Source: CAZBSE01 sp964561115
GTDB lineage: Bacteria > Actinomycetota > Humimicrobiia > Humimicrobiales > Humimicrobiaceae
Assembly (NCBI GenBank): GCA_964561115.1
Contig: CAZLOE010000006.1
Location: forward strand, 1-57,462
Direction of reading: 5' to 3'
Length of the DNA stretch: 57,462 nt
The notes beneath the pieces are model-generated. The model searched no databases. It saw nothing but the letters and a program-made list of their open reading frames with translations, and was not told the origin of the DNA. The translations under genes were made by a program, and so were the position numbers. Position 1 is the first letter of the stretch; each line of letters starts with the position of its first letter. Below, piece by piece: positions 25,233 to 34,618 of this stretch.

Positions 25233-26747
25233 TTATGGTAAGTCTTTTCTATTTATCCTTTTATAAATCAAATAAGCAATTGTAAAAGAAAAAACAATTC
25301 CGAAATATAAAAGAATCAACAGATCCCCAAACCTGGCATAGAATGTCTTTTCAGGTATTAAATAAATACTCCCATATAAAACTTCTCTACTTAGAAGTTC
25401 AGACTTTGCTATTAAATTACCATCAGGAGATATTATCGCTGATATTCCGGAATTACCGCAGTGGACCAAATAACATCCGTTTTCGATAGCCCTTACTTTT
25501 GAAAAGATCAAATGATTCCAAGGCGCGATACTATCCAGCATACTTGAATCATCTGAAAGCAAGATTAAAGCTTCTGCACCATTATTTCTTATTTTTCTAG
25601 CAATTGAAGGTATGGTTGATTCATAACAGATATTTACTCCAAGTCTACCCTTACCAGGATAGATAACAGAATTATACTCCTTACCGAGGATAAGATTTAT
25701 CTTTGAGAAATCAAGAAAATCAAGAAACTTAAGTACCCGGGGATAAGGCAAATACTGACTGAAGGGAACCGGGTGGATCTCATCATATTTTCCCTGGACA
25801 ACAAGATTGTCATCATAAAGTAATGCAGAATTATAGTATTCACTGCAATCTTCGTTATGAATATACTGCCCTATAAGCATATAGAAGGATTCATTTTTTA
25901 AAATCTCCTCAGCCCAATCCCTAAATTCCCTATTCTCCTCCATAAAGCCCCACAGAGCGCTTTCGGAAAATATCACCAGCTCGGTATCTTCTTTAAAATA
26001 GCTGTTACCGCAATATGGCGGCGGTATTATCTCAATTCCTCTTTCCGAATATTTTTGGCCGAACAATACATTTGCCTGGACAACCGCAACTTTAATCTCG
26101 CTGTAATTCTTTTTGCTTATTACCCGGTTTAAATTATTATTAACACTCATAATACCGTATATTATAAATACTGCTAAAATTGAAAATGCTATAATAAGAT
26201 ATTTAAATATGACTTTTCTATTCTTTAAAGAAAAGATAATAGACTCAAAAATAACCGTATTAAATAACACCACTATAAAAGATATCCCATAAATGCCTGT
26301 ATATCTTACTGCCTGCATCAAGGGAAGGAAATTATACTGGGTATATCCCAATATCCCTATGGTAAAAGCTAATAGAGTCTGGGACCTTAAGTACTCCATC
26401 AAGACCCATACTGCCGGTATTATAAATATTCTGAGATAAGGCTGATCTATTTTATGCATTATATAATAAAGAGCAATCCCAAAAACTATAAAGATTATAC
26501 TTAAAAGTAATGCCATTAGCAGCCAGGTATATTTCACGGGAAGCAGTGCCATCCAGTAAGTCACCCCCAAGAAATAACCCAGACCGCATATAAAGCTGAA
26601 AAATATTGTCTGCCTTAAATTTGACTTATACACTGCAATAAAAAACGGTAAAAATGAGAACCATGCAAAAAACCCAAGGTCTTTAAAACTTAAGAATAAA
26701 AATAATGATGTAGCAGTTGAAAGAATTAATCTCTGGTAATTTTTCAT
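25233..26747 (-). CDS. lnt: apolipoprotein N-acyltransferase
   Basis: Adds the third acyl chain to lipoproteins at the outer face of the cytoplasmic membrane. The 504-aa protein has several N-terminal membrane helices, a nitrilase-like periplasmic domain with the catalytic triad Glu262 (FSESALWGF), Lys320 (GKYDEIHPVPF) and Cys374 (NICYES), and a final C-terminal membrane helix. Complete catalysis is expected. Lnt is usual in diderms and actinobacteria and generally absent from Firmicutes, which makes it useful for placing the organism. No strong ribosome binding site is visible. Confidence 0.95.
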   Translation of the reverse strand: MKNYQRLILSTATSLFLFLSFKDLGFFAWFSFLPFFIAVYKSNLRQTIFFSFICGLGYFLGVTYWMALLPVKYTWLLMALLLSIIFIVFGIALYYIMHKIDQPYLRIFIIPAVWVLMEYLRSQTLLAFTIGILGYTQYNFLPLMQAVRYTGIYGISFIVVLFNTVIFESIIFSLKNRKVIFKYLIIAFSILAVFIIYGIMSVNNNLNRVISKKNYSEIKVAVVQANVLFGQKYSERGIEIIPPPYCGNSYFKEDTELVIFSESALWGFMEENREFRDWAEEILKNESFYMLIGQYIHNEDCSEYYNSALLYDDNLVVQGKYDEIHPVPFSQYLPYPRVLKFLDFLDFSKINLILGKEYNSVIYPGKGRLGVNICYESTIPSIARKIRNNGAEALILLSDDSSMLDSIAPWNHLIFSKVRAIENGCYLVHCGNSGISAIISPDGNLIAKSELLSREVLYGSIYLIPEKTFYARFGDLLILLYFGIVFSFTIAYLIYKRINRKDLP

Positions 26748-26951
26748 TTATGAAATCAATTATTTATTAATATAAAGGATTATACAGGATTAGCTTGCCA
26801 TAATGAATAAAATTAATTATAATTATTACTTTATTTTTTAAAGACTTTATTATAAAATAATGTTATAATTTTTATAATTTATTTCAATAATATTTTATAT
26901 TAATATTATCATAATAAATAATTATCATTTTTATTATTAAATATTTGTATA

Positions 26952-29018
26952 ATGTTTTGGCAAAATACTATATATAACATTAGCTTAATTGATTTTATTA
27001 TTACTACAGTAATAATTTTAATTCTATTAAATTATTTTGATTTTTTAAAAAACAAATACCAGCAAATACTTTCATCGGTAGTTTTTCTTGGATGTTTGCT
27101 ATGGATGATCGGAAATCTTCTTGAACTTGGTATGATCGATACCCAGGTCAAGATTTTTATGAACTACATAAAATATGTAAGTTCTGAAATCGTTATAATA
27201 GCATGGTTCATCTTCTTTATTTATTTTATCGGATATAAAAAATGGCTTTCAAAAAGAAATATTATTTTTATCAGTATTATTCCTTTTATTATGATACTTT
27301 CTGTATTTACAAACGAATACCATCATTTATTCTTTAAAAATATGAGTCTGATAACTTACAGGTCATCCCTGGTTTTAGGTATAGAAGGCGGACCTCTTTT
27401 CTGGCTTGATTTAGCTTACACAATTCTCTTAATCACTATAGCAGCAGGTTTAATAACACGGATACTTGTCAAATCATATCATATATATAAATGGCAGATT
27501 TCCGTATTTCTGGTAATAAATACAATTATTCTGGCAATTGCTTTAATAGATAAGTTTTCAATTAATATATTTCCTTATCTTAGCAAAACACCACTAGTCT
27601 TTGTTATCGGAATGACAGTATTAATATTGACACTATCTAAATCAAAGATTTCAGAGATCGTCCCTGCTGCACGTGAATTTGTTCTTGATAGTATGGAAGA
27701 CGGGATTTTAATCCTGGATAATAACAGTAATATTCTGGATTTAAATTTATTTATGAAAAAAATAATGAATCCATTATCAAAGAATTATATCGGGAAATCT
27801 GTAGAAGAATTTTTACCCGGTCTTAAAAGCATAATGGAAAAACCAAACAACGGCAAAGAACTAGGAATATCAAAAAATAAAAAATTAAAAATTTTTGATG
27901 CCAAAATTTCCGATCTGCTAAATTCAAGAGAAGTAAAAATCGGGAAAGTAGTCGTATTAAGGGATATTACAACACGAAAAAACAATGAGAACAAAATAAA
28001 ATATTTGTCATTTCACGACTATCTGACTGACATTTACAACAGGGCCTTTTTTGAAGAAGAACTAAGAAGATTGGACGTTAAAAGGCGTCTTCCTATGAGT
28101 ATTGTTTTAGTAGATATCAATGGACTCAGGATAATAAACGATAGTTTTGGTAAAGAAATCGGAGATAAGGTCCTTATAAAACTTTCAAAAATTTTAAAAG
28201 AATGTTTCCGAAGTGAGGATATCATAGCAAGACTTGCTGGAGGCACCTTTGGTGCAATCCTGCCCTCTACTTCCATGAAGGCTACATTAAAAATAGTCAA
28301 GCGTATAAAAGATACCTGTAAAAAAAGCAGGAGAAAAATAGGTTTCACCATATCTATGGGATTCTCCACTAAAAGCAAAGAATCACAAAATATAAATGAA
28401 GTACTAAAAGAAGCAGACAGTAATATGAATAAACATAAATTGCTGGAAAGAAAGAGTTTTCATGGTTCTATTGTTTCATCTTTGGAAAGAGCTCTACTGG
28501 AAAGAGATTATGAGACAGAAGAACATGTAACACGCATGAAGAGGTATTCTTTAATTCTTGGAAAAGAACTTAAGCTTTCTGAAAACCAGCTTGATGAATT
28601 AAAGCTTCTGGCAACCCTGCATGACATAGGTAAAATATCAATACCGGACAACATTATTTTTAAACCAGGAAAATTAAACGAAATGGAATGGAAAATAGTA
28701 AAAAAACATCCTGAAATAGGTCACCGGATTGCAAAAACCACTCCGGAACTCTCAACCATAGCTGATGGAATCCTGACCCATCACGAATGGTGGGATGGCA
28801 ATGGTTATCCAAGAGGTTTAAAGGAATATGAAGTATCGATAATATCAAGGATTGTTTCTATTGTTGATGCTTATGATGCTATGACAAGCGACAGGCCGTA
28901 TAGAAAGGCATTAAGTAAAAAAACAGCAATAAAAGAGCTTAAAAGATGCTCGGGTACCCAATTTGACCCTGATCTTGTAGATAATTTTATTCTTTTGCTA
29001 CAAAAGAATAAAATCTGA
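26952..29018 (+). CDS. 7TM sensor with PAS, degenerate GGDEF and HD-GYP domains
   Basis: Predicted membrane-bound cyclic-di-GMP phosphodiesterase. Residues ~1-225 form seven membrane helices like the histidine-kinase 7TM sensor module. A PAS domain (~230-345) follows, then a GGDEF-fold domain (~350-505) whose catalytic motif reads AGGTF in place of GGDEF, so cyclase activity is probably lost. The HD-GYP domain (~510-688) keeps LHDIGK and HHEWWDGNGYP, the expected hydrolase residues. A paralogue with a more intact GGDEF motif lies at 50483-51997. There is no clear ribosome binding site; a TATAAT overlaps the start codon. Confidence 0.9.
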   Translation: MFWQNTIYNISLIDFIITTVIILILLNYFDFLKNKYQQILSSVVFLGCLLWMIGNLLELGMIDTQVKIFMNYIKYVSSEIVIIAWFIFFIYFIGYKKWLSKRNIIFISIIPFIMILSVFTNEYHHLFFKNMSLITYRSSLVLGIEGGPLFWLDLAYTILLITIAAGLITRILVKSYHIYKWQISVFLVINTIILAIALIDKFSINIFPYLSKTPLVFVIGMTVLILTLSKSKISEIVPAAREFVLDSMEDGILILDNNSNILDLNLFMKKIMNPLSKNYIGKSVEEFLPGLKSIMEKPNNGKELGISKNKKLKIFDAKISDLLNSREVKIGKVVVLRDITTRKNNENKIKYLSFHDYLTDIYNRAFFEEELRRLDVKRRLPMSIVLVDINGLRIINDSFGKEIGDKVLIKLSKILKECFRSEDIIARLAGGTFGAILPSTSMKATLKIVKRIKDTCKKSRRKIGFTISMGFSTKSKESQNINEVLKEADSNMNKHKLLERKSFHGSIVSSLERALLERDYETEEHVTRMKRYSLILGKELKLSENQLDELKLLATLHDIGKISIPDNIIFKPGKLNEMEWKIVKKHPEIGHRIAKTTPELSTIADGILTHHEWWDGNGYPRGLKEYEVSIISRIVSIVDAYDAMTSDRPYRKALSKKTAIKELKRCSGTQFDPDLVDNFILLLQKNKI

Positions 29019-29059
29019 TATATCAACTGCTGTAGATCTAAAAAGTGTAAGATATTGGT

Positions 29060-30229
29060 TTATTTCTCCCTATATACAGGTAAAGTAACTTTAAAAGTTA
29101 TTTCTTTCTTACTACTATTATATACTGCTCTTATTTGGCCCTTGTGGTTCTCTACTATCTTCTTACTTATAGAGAGCCCCAACCCATAACCTTTTTTATC
29201 TTTCACGGTAGAAGTTTTATAAAATCTATCAAAAATATGCGGCAAATCTTCCTTTTTTATCAATTTATTCACATTGGTAATATCAAAAATTAACCTTTGT
29301 TTACTCCTGTCATTTCCAAGGCTGATCGTCAGGTTTTTTTGAGGTACGCTGTATTTTACAGCATTATCTATAAGGTTAAAGAATAACTGTTCTATCTGCA
29401 GCCGGCTGCCTGCTATAACAGAATCGCCTTTAATTTTTGTCTTTATATCTAAGTTTTTTGAATCGATCTGGTTTTCAAATAATTTAATAATTTTATTTAA
29501 AACCTCTTTTACATTTATTCTTACAAACTCTTTTTTACTTCCATTTTCTTCAAGTTCTGATAAGGTAAGCAGTTCCTCTGTTGTCCCGGACAGTCTTATA
29601 ATCTCGCTGTTAAGTATTTCCATCGCTTCCCTGTATTCCTTTTTAGTGACATTCTTTTTCTGTTTCAATATATCTATTTTCGTCTTCATCACTGTAAGAG
29701 GAGTATTTAATTCATGTGAAACGTTCTGAATAAATTGTTTCTGGTTTTTAAAAGATGCTTCAATCTTATCCAGCATAGTGTCAAATACTCTGGCCATATT
29801 CGAAATAGGGTCTTTCCCTTTAAGATTTAATCTTAGATGGAGCCTCTTATCATCAATTTCCTTGACATTCTTAGTTATAAAATCAACTCTTCTAAGCGAC
29901 CTTTTTAAAATCAAAAAACCGCCGGACACTGATACGATTATTATCAACAGCACACCCCCGGTAATGGTATAAAATATCCGCATAAAAAGCCCCGGAGATA
30001 ATATGGTCAGATCAGGAGGTTTTAAGAACGGTCCAAAATCATCTTTTTCTCTCAACCTTATAACTACCCTATCTACATCTTCTATATGCTCGGCTATATT
30101 TACCATGTATTTTTCGCCCCTGAGGTTAAAGCTGTAAACAAAGTAAATAAGGAAGCCGTAGAGTATAAAGGATATTATTATTATAATAACAAACCACAAT
30201 AAAATTTTGCTTCTAAGAGTCAACTTCAT
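29060..30229 (-). CDS. sensor histidine kinase
   Basis: OmpR-class two-component kinase of 389 aa. A membrane helix (~9-32), a short extracytoplasmic loop of about 50 residues, a second helix (~85-108) and a HAMP-like segment lead to the HisKA domain with phosphoacceptor His172 (SHELNTPLT). The HATPase domain ends with GLGLSISKKIVENHKG. AAGGAC precedes the ATG. It follows its response regulator by 11 bases and lies downstream of the MacAB-like exporter, so it may sense the exported compound or envelope stress. The ligand is unknown. Confidence 0.95.
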   Translation of the reverse strand: MKLTLRSKILLWFVIIIIISFILYGFLIYFVYSFNLRGEKYMVNIAEHIEDVDRVVIRLREKDDFGPFLKPPDLTILSPGLFMRIFYTITGGVLLIIIVSVSGGFLILKRSLRRVDFITKNVKEIDDKRLHLRLNLKGKDPISNMARVFDTMLDKIEASFKNQKQFIQNVSHELNTPLTVMKTKIDILKQKKNVTKKEYREAMEILNSEIIRLSGTTEELLTLSELEENGSKKEFVRINVKEVLNKIIKLFENQIDSKNLDIKTKIKGDSVIAGSRLQIEQLFFNLIDNAVKYSVPQKNLTISLGNDRSKQRLIFDITNVNKLIKKEDLPHIFDRFYKTSTVKDKKGYGLGLSISKKIVENHKGQIRAVYNSSKKEITFKVTLPVYREK

Positions 30230-30240
30230 TTTACTGTCCT

Positions 30241-30921
30241 TTACTTATTGACCTTTTCGTCATCTAAAATTCTGTAACCCGATCCGTAAACAGTCTCCAG
30301 GATCCTGCTGCAATTCCCTAATTTCTTTCTCAGATTCTTGATATGTGTATCTACAATATTAGTAAAAATATCTACATTTCTGTCCCAGGCATGTTCAAGT
30401 ATCTGATTTCTGCTTATAATCTGACCTTTACATCTTAAAAGATATTCTAAAACCATAAATTCTTTCTTGGTAAGATTTATTTTCTTTTCTCCGGCAAATA
30501 CCTGCTCTTTGTCCAGATCCATCTTTAAATCAGAGGCAGTCAACAGATTTCCCTTATTCTTCGAAGATCTTCTAAGCAGGGCTCTTATTCTGGCAATAAG
30601 TTCTGAAAATTCAAATGGTTTGGTAATATAATCATCGGCACCGCAATTCAAGCCATCCACAATATTTCCTATCTGCTTTTTTGCAGTCAGCATCAATATA
30701 AAGCTTTGTAATTTTTCTTTCCTGAGCTTCCTGCATAAATCTTCTCCCTTCGTATCAGGAAGCATAAGGTCTAATATGATAACATCATAATCATAATCCT
30801 TGATAAGTTCATATCCCTTACTACCTGTATATGCCACATCCACTGTAAACTTATGTTGCTCAAGTCCTGTTTTGATATTATCAGCCACTGACTTTTCATC
30901 TTCGATTATTAAGATTTTCAT
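30241..30921 (-). CDS. OmpR-family response regulator
   Basis: The 226-aa protein has a receiver domain (1-120) with phosphoacceptor Asp51 (LDLMLPD), conserved Lys in YITKPFEF, and a C-terminal winged-helix DNA-binding domain (~128-222, with EHAWDRNVDIFTNIVDTHI). It is co-oriented with the kinase downstream and the MacB-like permease upstream, so it probably regulates that exporter operon. Confidence 0.96.
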   Translation of the reverse strand: MKILIIEDEKSVADNIKTGLEQHKFTVDVAYTGSKGYELIKDYDYDVIILDLMLPDTKGEDLCRKLRKEKLQSFILMLTAKKQIGNIVDGLNCGADDYITKPFEFSELIARIRALLRRSSKNKGNLLTASDLKMDLDKEQVFAGEKKINLTKKEFMVLEYLLRCKGQIISRNQILEHAWDRNVDIFTNIVDTHIKNLRKKLGNCSRILETVYGSGYRILDDEKVNK

Positions 30922-30971
30922 ATTTAATATTTATTAAATAAATATTCCACAATAAGTATAAAAAGTTAAAG

Positions 30972-32327
30972 TTATTCGTGCCTTAGTGATTCAATAGGAT
31001 TGAGTCTTGCAGCACGCATAGCAGGAAATATCCCAAATATTAAACCTATAGCAGTAGAAAAAGAAAGGGCAAGTACTATCGGTGATAAGGTGATAAGTGA
31101 GTTTAAATCAGTAAAAGTACCAAGCAACCAGGTTATAAGGCCTGCAAGTCCCAATCCGATTATGCCTCCGGATAGGCTTAAAACAATGCTTTCAGTTAAA
31201 AATTGAATTAGAATATCCCTGTTCTTGGCGCCAATAGCTTTTCTTATACCGATTTCCCTGGTCCTTTCTGTAACTGATACAAACATGATGTTCATAATAC
31301 CTATTCCACCTACTAAAAGTGAAATAGCAGCTATACTCGCAAGGGTTATTACCAGAATATCGGTAATAGTGCTTGCTACTTCAAGCAGTTGTGAGGAACT
31401 GCTGACTTCAAAATCATTACTCTCTCCCGGCAGGATATAGTGCTGTACCCTCATTATGGATTTTACCTCAGATATTGCCTGATCTATGACTTCTTCACTT
31501 TCTACTCTGGCCTGGATCTGGTTTATAGTATCCATACCATATAATTTATTCTGAGCTGTAGTTATAGGCATATAAACAGAATTATCTGGACTTATGCCAA
31601 AAGTATATCCCACTGATTTTAGGGTTCCCATCACTGTAAAATTATTTCCATTTATTTTTACCTTTTCTCCTATAGGATTTGCTTTACCAAAATAATCAGT
31701 TACTACATTATAGCCAAGAACAACTACATTCGATGAATTTGAAATATCACTAGCTGTAAAAAAGCTTCCTTTATCTAATTCATAATCTATAAATTCTAAA
31801 TATTCTTCTGAAGTCGCAGTTATACTTGCATTTCCGCTAACACTCATATAAGAAAAATCTGTACCACCAATGGTCAATATCGGTATTACTTCTTCGAGAT
31901 ATTCTGCTTTTTCTTTTAAAGCATATACATCCTCTATATAAAGTTCTCCAGCTACTATCTTCTCATCTTCTTCGTCATCCAACATATTACTCATAAATCC
32001 TCTTTCAGGGCCCTGCCCCTCGCCTGACCCCACTCTTACTTCCAGGCCTCCGGACTGTCCTATATTTGATTCTATACCGGTCTGATCATCCCTGGTTGAT
32101 ATTTGTTCTCTTTCTGGAGTTTCCCTTCCCGGAGTAATTGTTATGACATTTGTACCCATACTTTGAATATTTTCGGTTATGGAAGCTTCCGCTCCCGCTC
32201 CTACAGACATAACTGCCACTACAGAACCGACTCCTATTATGATTCCCAGCATGGTCAAAAAAGACCTCAACTTGTTCAAACCAAGAGACTTGAAGGCAAT
32301 CTTTATATTTTCAAATATCCTTTTCAC
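30972..32327 (-). CDS. MacB-like ABC transporter permease
   Basis: FtsX/MacB-family permease of 451 aa: a first membrane helix (LRSFLTMLGIIIGVGSVVAVM), a large extracytoplasmic MacB_PCD-type domain with an acidic, glycine-rich loop, and three C-terminal helices including the ERTREIGIRKAIGAK motif. It starts with GTG, which overlaps the ATPase stop. With the ATPase and the HlyD-like protein upstream it forms a tripartite-type exporter of the kind that moves peptides, macrolides or lipoproteins. The substrate is unknown. Confidence 0.93.
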   Translation of the reverse strand: MKRIFENIKIAFKSLGLNKLRSFLTMLGIIIGVGSVVAVMSVGAGAEASITENIQSMGTNVITITPGRETPEREQISTRDDQTGIESNIGQSGGLEVRVGSGEGQGPERGFMSNMLDDEEDEKIVAGELYIEDVYALKEKAEYLEEVIPILTIGGTDFSYMSVSGNASITATSEEYLEFIDYELDKGSFFTASDISNSSNVVVLGYNVVTDYFGKANPIGEKVKINGNNFTVMGTLKSVGYTFGISPDNSVYMPITTAQNKLYGMDTINQIQARVESEEVIDQAISEVKSIMRVQHYILPGESNDFEVSSSSQLLEVASTITDILVITLASIAAISLLVGGIGIMNIMFVSVTERTREIGIRKAIGAKNRDILIQFLTESIVLSLSGGIIGLGLAGLITWLLGTFTDLNSLITLSPIVLALSFSTAIGLIFGIFPAMRAARLNPIESLRHE

Positions 32328-33100
32328 TTTAAATTATTTCCCTTTATACTGTTTATTTTATCTTCCAGTTTTGGCATATCCCTAAGCTTTATTTTAGCAT
32401 CAATAGGATCCTTGATCTTTTCTTCTCCAGTTATAAAACCGTCTTTTAAATATATTATTCTACCGGCATGTCTTGCCAGTTCAATCTCATGGGTCACAAA
32501 CAGAATAGTCTTACCCTGCCTGTTTAGTTCCTGAAAAATAGCCATTATTTCTTCACCGGTCCTGGAATCAAGATTACCGGTCGGCTCATCAGCAAGTATA
32601 ATAGTGGGATCGTTTACCAGAGCCCTGGCAAGAGCAACTCTCTGCCTCTGGCCTCCTGAAAGTTCACTTGGTCTGTGCTTTACCCATTCAGTCAGCCCTA
32701 CTGAATCGATCACACCGTTTATTAATTCCCTTCTTGTCTTAAATATCCTTCCTCTGGAATAGATCAAGGGAAGCTCCACATTCCCGATGATATTGGTCCT
32801 CGGCAGCAGGTTAAAAGTCTGAAACACAAATCCTACCTTTTTATTTCTTATCTCTGCCAGCTCATTATCATTTAATTTGGATATATCCACATCATCAAGA
32901 AGATAAGATCCTGAAGAAGGAGTATCGAGACATCCTATTATGTTCATAAGAGTAGATTTACCCGAACCTGATGGTCCCATAATAGATAAAAATTCACCGC
33001 TGCTCACTTCAAGATCAATTCCTTTTAATGCAGTTACTTTTATGCTCCCGATTCTATATATCTTTACTACATTTTTGATATCTATAATTTTTTTATCCAT
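32324..33100 (-). CDS. MacB/LolD-type ABC transporter ATPase
   Basis: The 258-aa nucleotide-binding protein has Walker A GPSGSGKST (42-50), signature LSGGQRQRVALARAL, Walker B with ILADEPTGNLD, and the H-loop in VTHE. The ADEPTGNLDS sequence marks the MacB/LolD/FtsE group that partners with FtsX-like permeases. Its stop overlaps the GTG of the permease, so the two are translationally coupled. Confidence 0.96.
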   Translation of the reverse strand: MDKKIIDIKNVVKIYRIGSIKVTALKGIDLEVSSGEFLSIMGPSGSGKSTLMNIIGCLDTPSSGSYLLDDVDISKLNDNELAEIRNKKVGFVFQTFNLLPRTNIIGNVELPLIYSRGRIFKTRRELINGVIDSVGLTEWVKHRPSELSGGQRQRVALARALVNDPTIILADEPTGNLDSRTGEEIMAIFQELNRQGKTILFVTHEIELARHAGRIIYLKDGFITGEEKIKDPIDAKIKLRDMPKLEDKINSIKGNNLK

Positions 33101-33124
33101 AATTCCTAACCCCTTATTTTATAA

Positions 33125-34552
33125 TCATATTCTTGAAGTAATTATTTTATCTCCTTCTTTTAACCCTGAAATTACCTCTATATAATAGTAATCATTTATG
33201 CCTGTAGTGACCTCCACTTTTTTTATAAGCTCCCCTGTCCCTTCCCTTGGCTCCTGAACAGATACTAATAGGTCTACATAACTTTCCCCCTTTTCCTTAT
33301 ACACGGATTGAATCGGTACAAGTAATACATTATCTGCTTTTTCAGTTACAATATCAACATTGGTCGAAAACCCGTAAAAAATTTCAATATCTTCATCATT
33401 ATTAAAACTTACCACTACTTCAAAAGATACTATATTACCTTCTTCAACAGAAATAGGAATTATCTTCTCAATCTGACCTATAAACTCGGTATCGGGATAA
33501 GCATCCAAAGTAATATAAGCTTCATCTCCTTCTAAAATCTTTGCTATATCAGTTTCTCCTACAGTAGTCTTTACCGAAAAATCATCGGCAATGATTGAGA
33601 CTGAATTACTACCGCTGTTTTGATTGCCGACTTTAAAATCTGATGACAAAACAATACCGTCATAAGGAGCACTGATCATATAATTTGTTGTAATATCTTC
33701 TTTTGCCGACTCCAGATTCATTTTAGCAAGTTCTAATTGTATCTCAGCCTGTCTTATATTATTCTTTGTGTTTTCTATCTGAAGCTCGGCATTCTGAGCA
33801 CTGCTCAGATTATTCCAGTATGTTGAAGATTGGCTAAGAAGAGATTGGCTATAAGAAGACTCCGATTGAGACGTAGATGATTTGTTTGACTCTTTAGTAG
33901 ATTCAACCTGTGCCTCTGCTGATTCAACATTTGATTCATATTGCTTCATCTGCATATCTGTAGTCGTCGGGTCATTTTTTGCTATCTGCAGCTGCTCTTC
34001 TGCGTTTTCCAGTGCACGTAAGGCACTTTTATATGCCAGTGATGCATTGCTGTTGGCGCCTTCCAGTGATTTAAGCGCACTTTCAGTTGATTCTTCTGCC
34101 TTTTTTGTATTTATTTCTGAAATCTGTATGGCAATATGATTTTCATCCAGTGCTTTTTGGTAATTATGTTTAGAGGTTTTTAGGGATATCTCTGACAACT
34201 CTATATCTTTTTCAGCTTCTGTTATTCTGAGCAATCCATCGGAATTGTCCAATTCTACCAAGGTATCACCCTTTTTAAATTCATCTCCTTTTTCTAAAAC
34301 TGCTACTATTTCCCCGGAACCCTGCAGGGTATAAGTATTTTGGACATTTGAATCTACTGAACCGGTGGCAGATATGAGCTGAAGGATATTTCCTCTCTGT
34401 ACTTCGAATATTTCCATATCCTGAGCAGTCATATCTTCACTGGGCCCTGCAAAAGGTCCTATTCCCATGCATGATACGGAGATTATGGAAAACAAAAATA
34501 CAGCTGCTACAGATACTATAGAAATAATAACTTTTCTTTTATTTTTAATCAT
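33125..34552 (-). CDS. HlyD/MacA-type periplasmic adaptor
   Basis: Membrane fusion protein of 475 aa. An N-terminal hydrophobic segment ends in SVSC, which could be a lipoprotein site although the -3 residue is not ideal. Two biotinyl-lipoyl half-motifs flank a long coiled coil (about residues 115-300, rich in Ala, Glu, Ser and Gln), followed by beta-barrel and membrane-proximal regions. It heads the adaptor-ATPase-permease-regulator-kinase run. A GC-rich hairpin lies over its ribosome binding site. Confidence 0.93.
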   Translation of the reverse strand: MIKNKRKVIISIVSVAAVFLFSIISVSCMGIGPFAGPSEDMTAQDMEIFEVQRGNILQLISATGSVDSNVQNTYTLQGSGEIVAVLEKGDEFKKGDTLVELDNSDGLLRITEAEKDIELSEISLKTSKHNYQKALDENHIAIQISEINTKKAEESTESALKSLEGANSNASLAYKSALRALENAEEQLQIAKNDPTTTDMQMKQYESNVESAEAQVESTKESNKSSTSQSESSYSQSLLSQSSTYWNNLSSAQNAELQIENTKNNIRQAEIQLELAKMNLESAKEDITTNYMISAPYDGIVLSSDFKVGNQNSGSNSVSIIADDFSVKTTVGETDIAKILEGDEAYITLDAYPDTEFIGQIEKIIPISVEEGNIVSFEVVVSFNNDEDIEIFYGFSTNVDIVTEKADNVLLVPIQSVYKEKGESYVDLLVSVQEPREGTGELIKKVEVTTGINDYYYIEVISGLKEGDKIITSRI

Positions 34553-34554
34553 AG

Positions 34555-34582
34555 ATTCCCCTTTTTTATTTTTTAGGGGAAT
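34555..34582 (-). promoter_or_regulatory. hairpin covering the ribosome binding site of the HlyD-like gene
   Basis: On the minus strand ATTCCCC (34582-34576) can pair perfectly with GGGGAAT (34561-34555), leaving a 14-base A-rich loop. The downstream arm is itself the AGGGGAA ribosome binding site just before the ATG. The stem could mask translation initiation unless opened. No T-run follows, so it is not a terminator. Confidence 0.5.
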
Positions 34583-34618
34583 TATATTAAAAAAAAATGA
34601 AGAAATTTTGGAGTTTTT

